NCBI GenBank assembly: GCA_937889705.1
Contig: CALBYO010000151.1
Span: 1 to 5,296 of the forward strand
Source: an uncultured Bacillota bacterium
Lineage (GTDB): Bacteria; Bacillota; Clostridia; Christensenellales; UBA1242
Reading direction: 5' to 3'
DNA length: 5,296 bases
Notes under the pieces: model-generated
Database searches by the model: none
The model's input: the letters and a program-made list of their open reading frames with translations, nothing else
What the model was told of the DNA's origin: nothing
Program-made: the position numbers and the translations under genes
Shown here: piece by piece, positions 5,063 through 5,296 of the stretch
Position numbering within the stretch: position 1 is the stretch's first letter
How the letters are laid out: each line of letters starts with the position of its first letter

Positions 5063-5296
5063 AATTGAATGGGAAATTGTTTCTGGCGCTGAAAATGGTC
5101 AAATTTTGGGCAATTATTTAAGTGTTAGCGGCAAAAGCGGCAAAATTGTTGTTAGACCAAAATGCTTAAAAACAACTGATGGAACTGACTATATCTATGG
5201 CGACTCAATCACATTTGAAATCAACTCAACAACTGTTGCTGTAAGTGCGAAATCAAACTTTGATGAAGGCGTAAAAGTCTCAGGAACAGGCAATTA
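5052..5296 (+). pseudogene. Frameshifted continuation of the exported-protein gene, runs off the window
   Basis: After the TGA at 5060-5062, codons in the +1 frame (CAT 5058, GAA 5061, ATT, GAA, TGG) continue without a stop to base 5296. They encode HEIEWEIVSGAENGQILGN, then a section with SGKSGKIVVRPK and SITFEI. This completes the Ig-like beta-strand pattern begun upstream, with the central tryptophan and the GxxGxxLxVSGKSGKIVV rhythm typical of such domains. The frame opens only at 5052, after a TGA at 5049-5051, so the break lies within about 5050-5062. One extra A in AAA 5051-5053, or one extra T at 5060, would explain it. There is no start codon with an SD, so this is not an independent gene. 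A further repeat seems to begin near TTVAVSAKSNFDEGVKVSG. The 3' end lies beyond the window. Confidence 0.75.

Noticed and set aside
1..5296. CRISPR arrays, insertion sequences, phage genes or attachment sites
   Set aside because: No spaced direct repeats, transposase or integrase motifs or terminal inverted repeats were found; the content is housekeeping genes plus one exported protein.

Overview
The window carries an AT-rich, densely packed bacterial operon for DNA replication and repair plus one tRNA synthetase gene, followed by a separately transcribed gene for an exported surface protein. The genetic code is standard: TGA ends dnaX, and tryptophans are TGG. The dnaX-ybaB-recR order, good AGGAG-type ribosome binding sites, TTG starts, low GC and a tau C-terminal domain of Firmicute character suggest a Bacillota (Clostridia-like) organism. 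This placement is an inference from style, not a firm identification.

Layout: bases 1-53 hold two GC-rich hairpins with near-identical cores. The second has a T-tract and looks like the terminator of a gene left of the window. A probable promoter follows, then the + strand cluster dnaX (TTG start at 130), a 111-codon ORF encoding a tau-type C-terminal domain, ybaB/ebfC, recR and argS. Gaps within the cluster are -4, 17, 1 and 2 nt, so it is probably one transcription unit. It ends at a clear intrinsic terminator (about 4231-4260). Next come a sigma-70-type promoter with an extended -10 and a signal-peptide-bearing gene (4310-5062). The reading frame of that gene is broken near 5050-5062 and resumes in the +1 frame to the window edge.

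The most interesting feature is at the end of dnaX. The 0 frame stops right after the ATPase and collar domains, giving a gamma-like 369-residue protein. A run of nine A sits just before the stop, and the -1 frame opens into the missing tau domain, which has no ATG and no usable ribosome binding site of its own. An SD-like AAGGA lies 11 nt upstream and a small hairpin lies just downstream. Together this looks like a programmed frameshift or transcriptional slippage site producing gamma-like and tau-like (about 480 residues) clamp-loader subunits. Here the short form would be the default product and the shift would make the long one.

The genes fit together as a replication and repair module: clamp loader, nucleoid-associated protein and RecR recombination mediator, with arginyl-tRNA synthetase added. 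The surface-protein gene is functionally unrelated.
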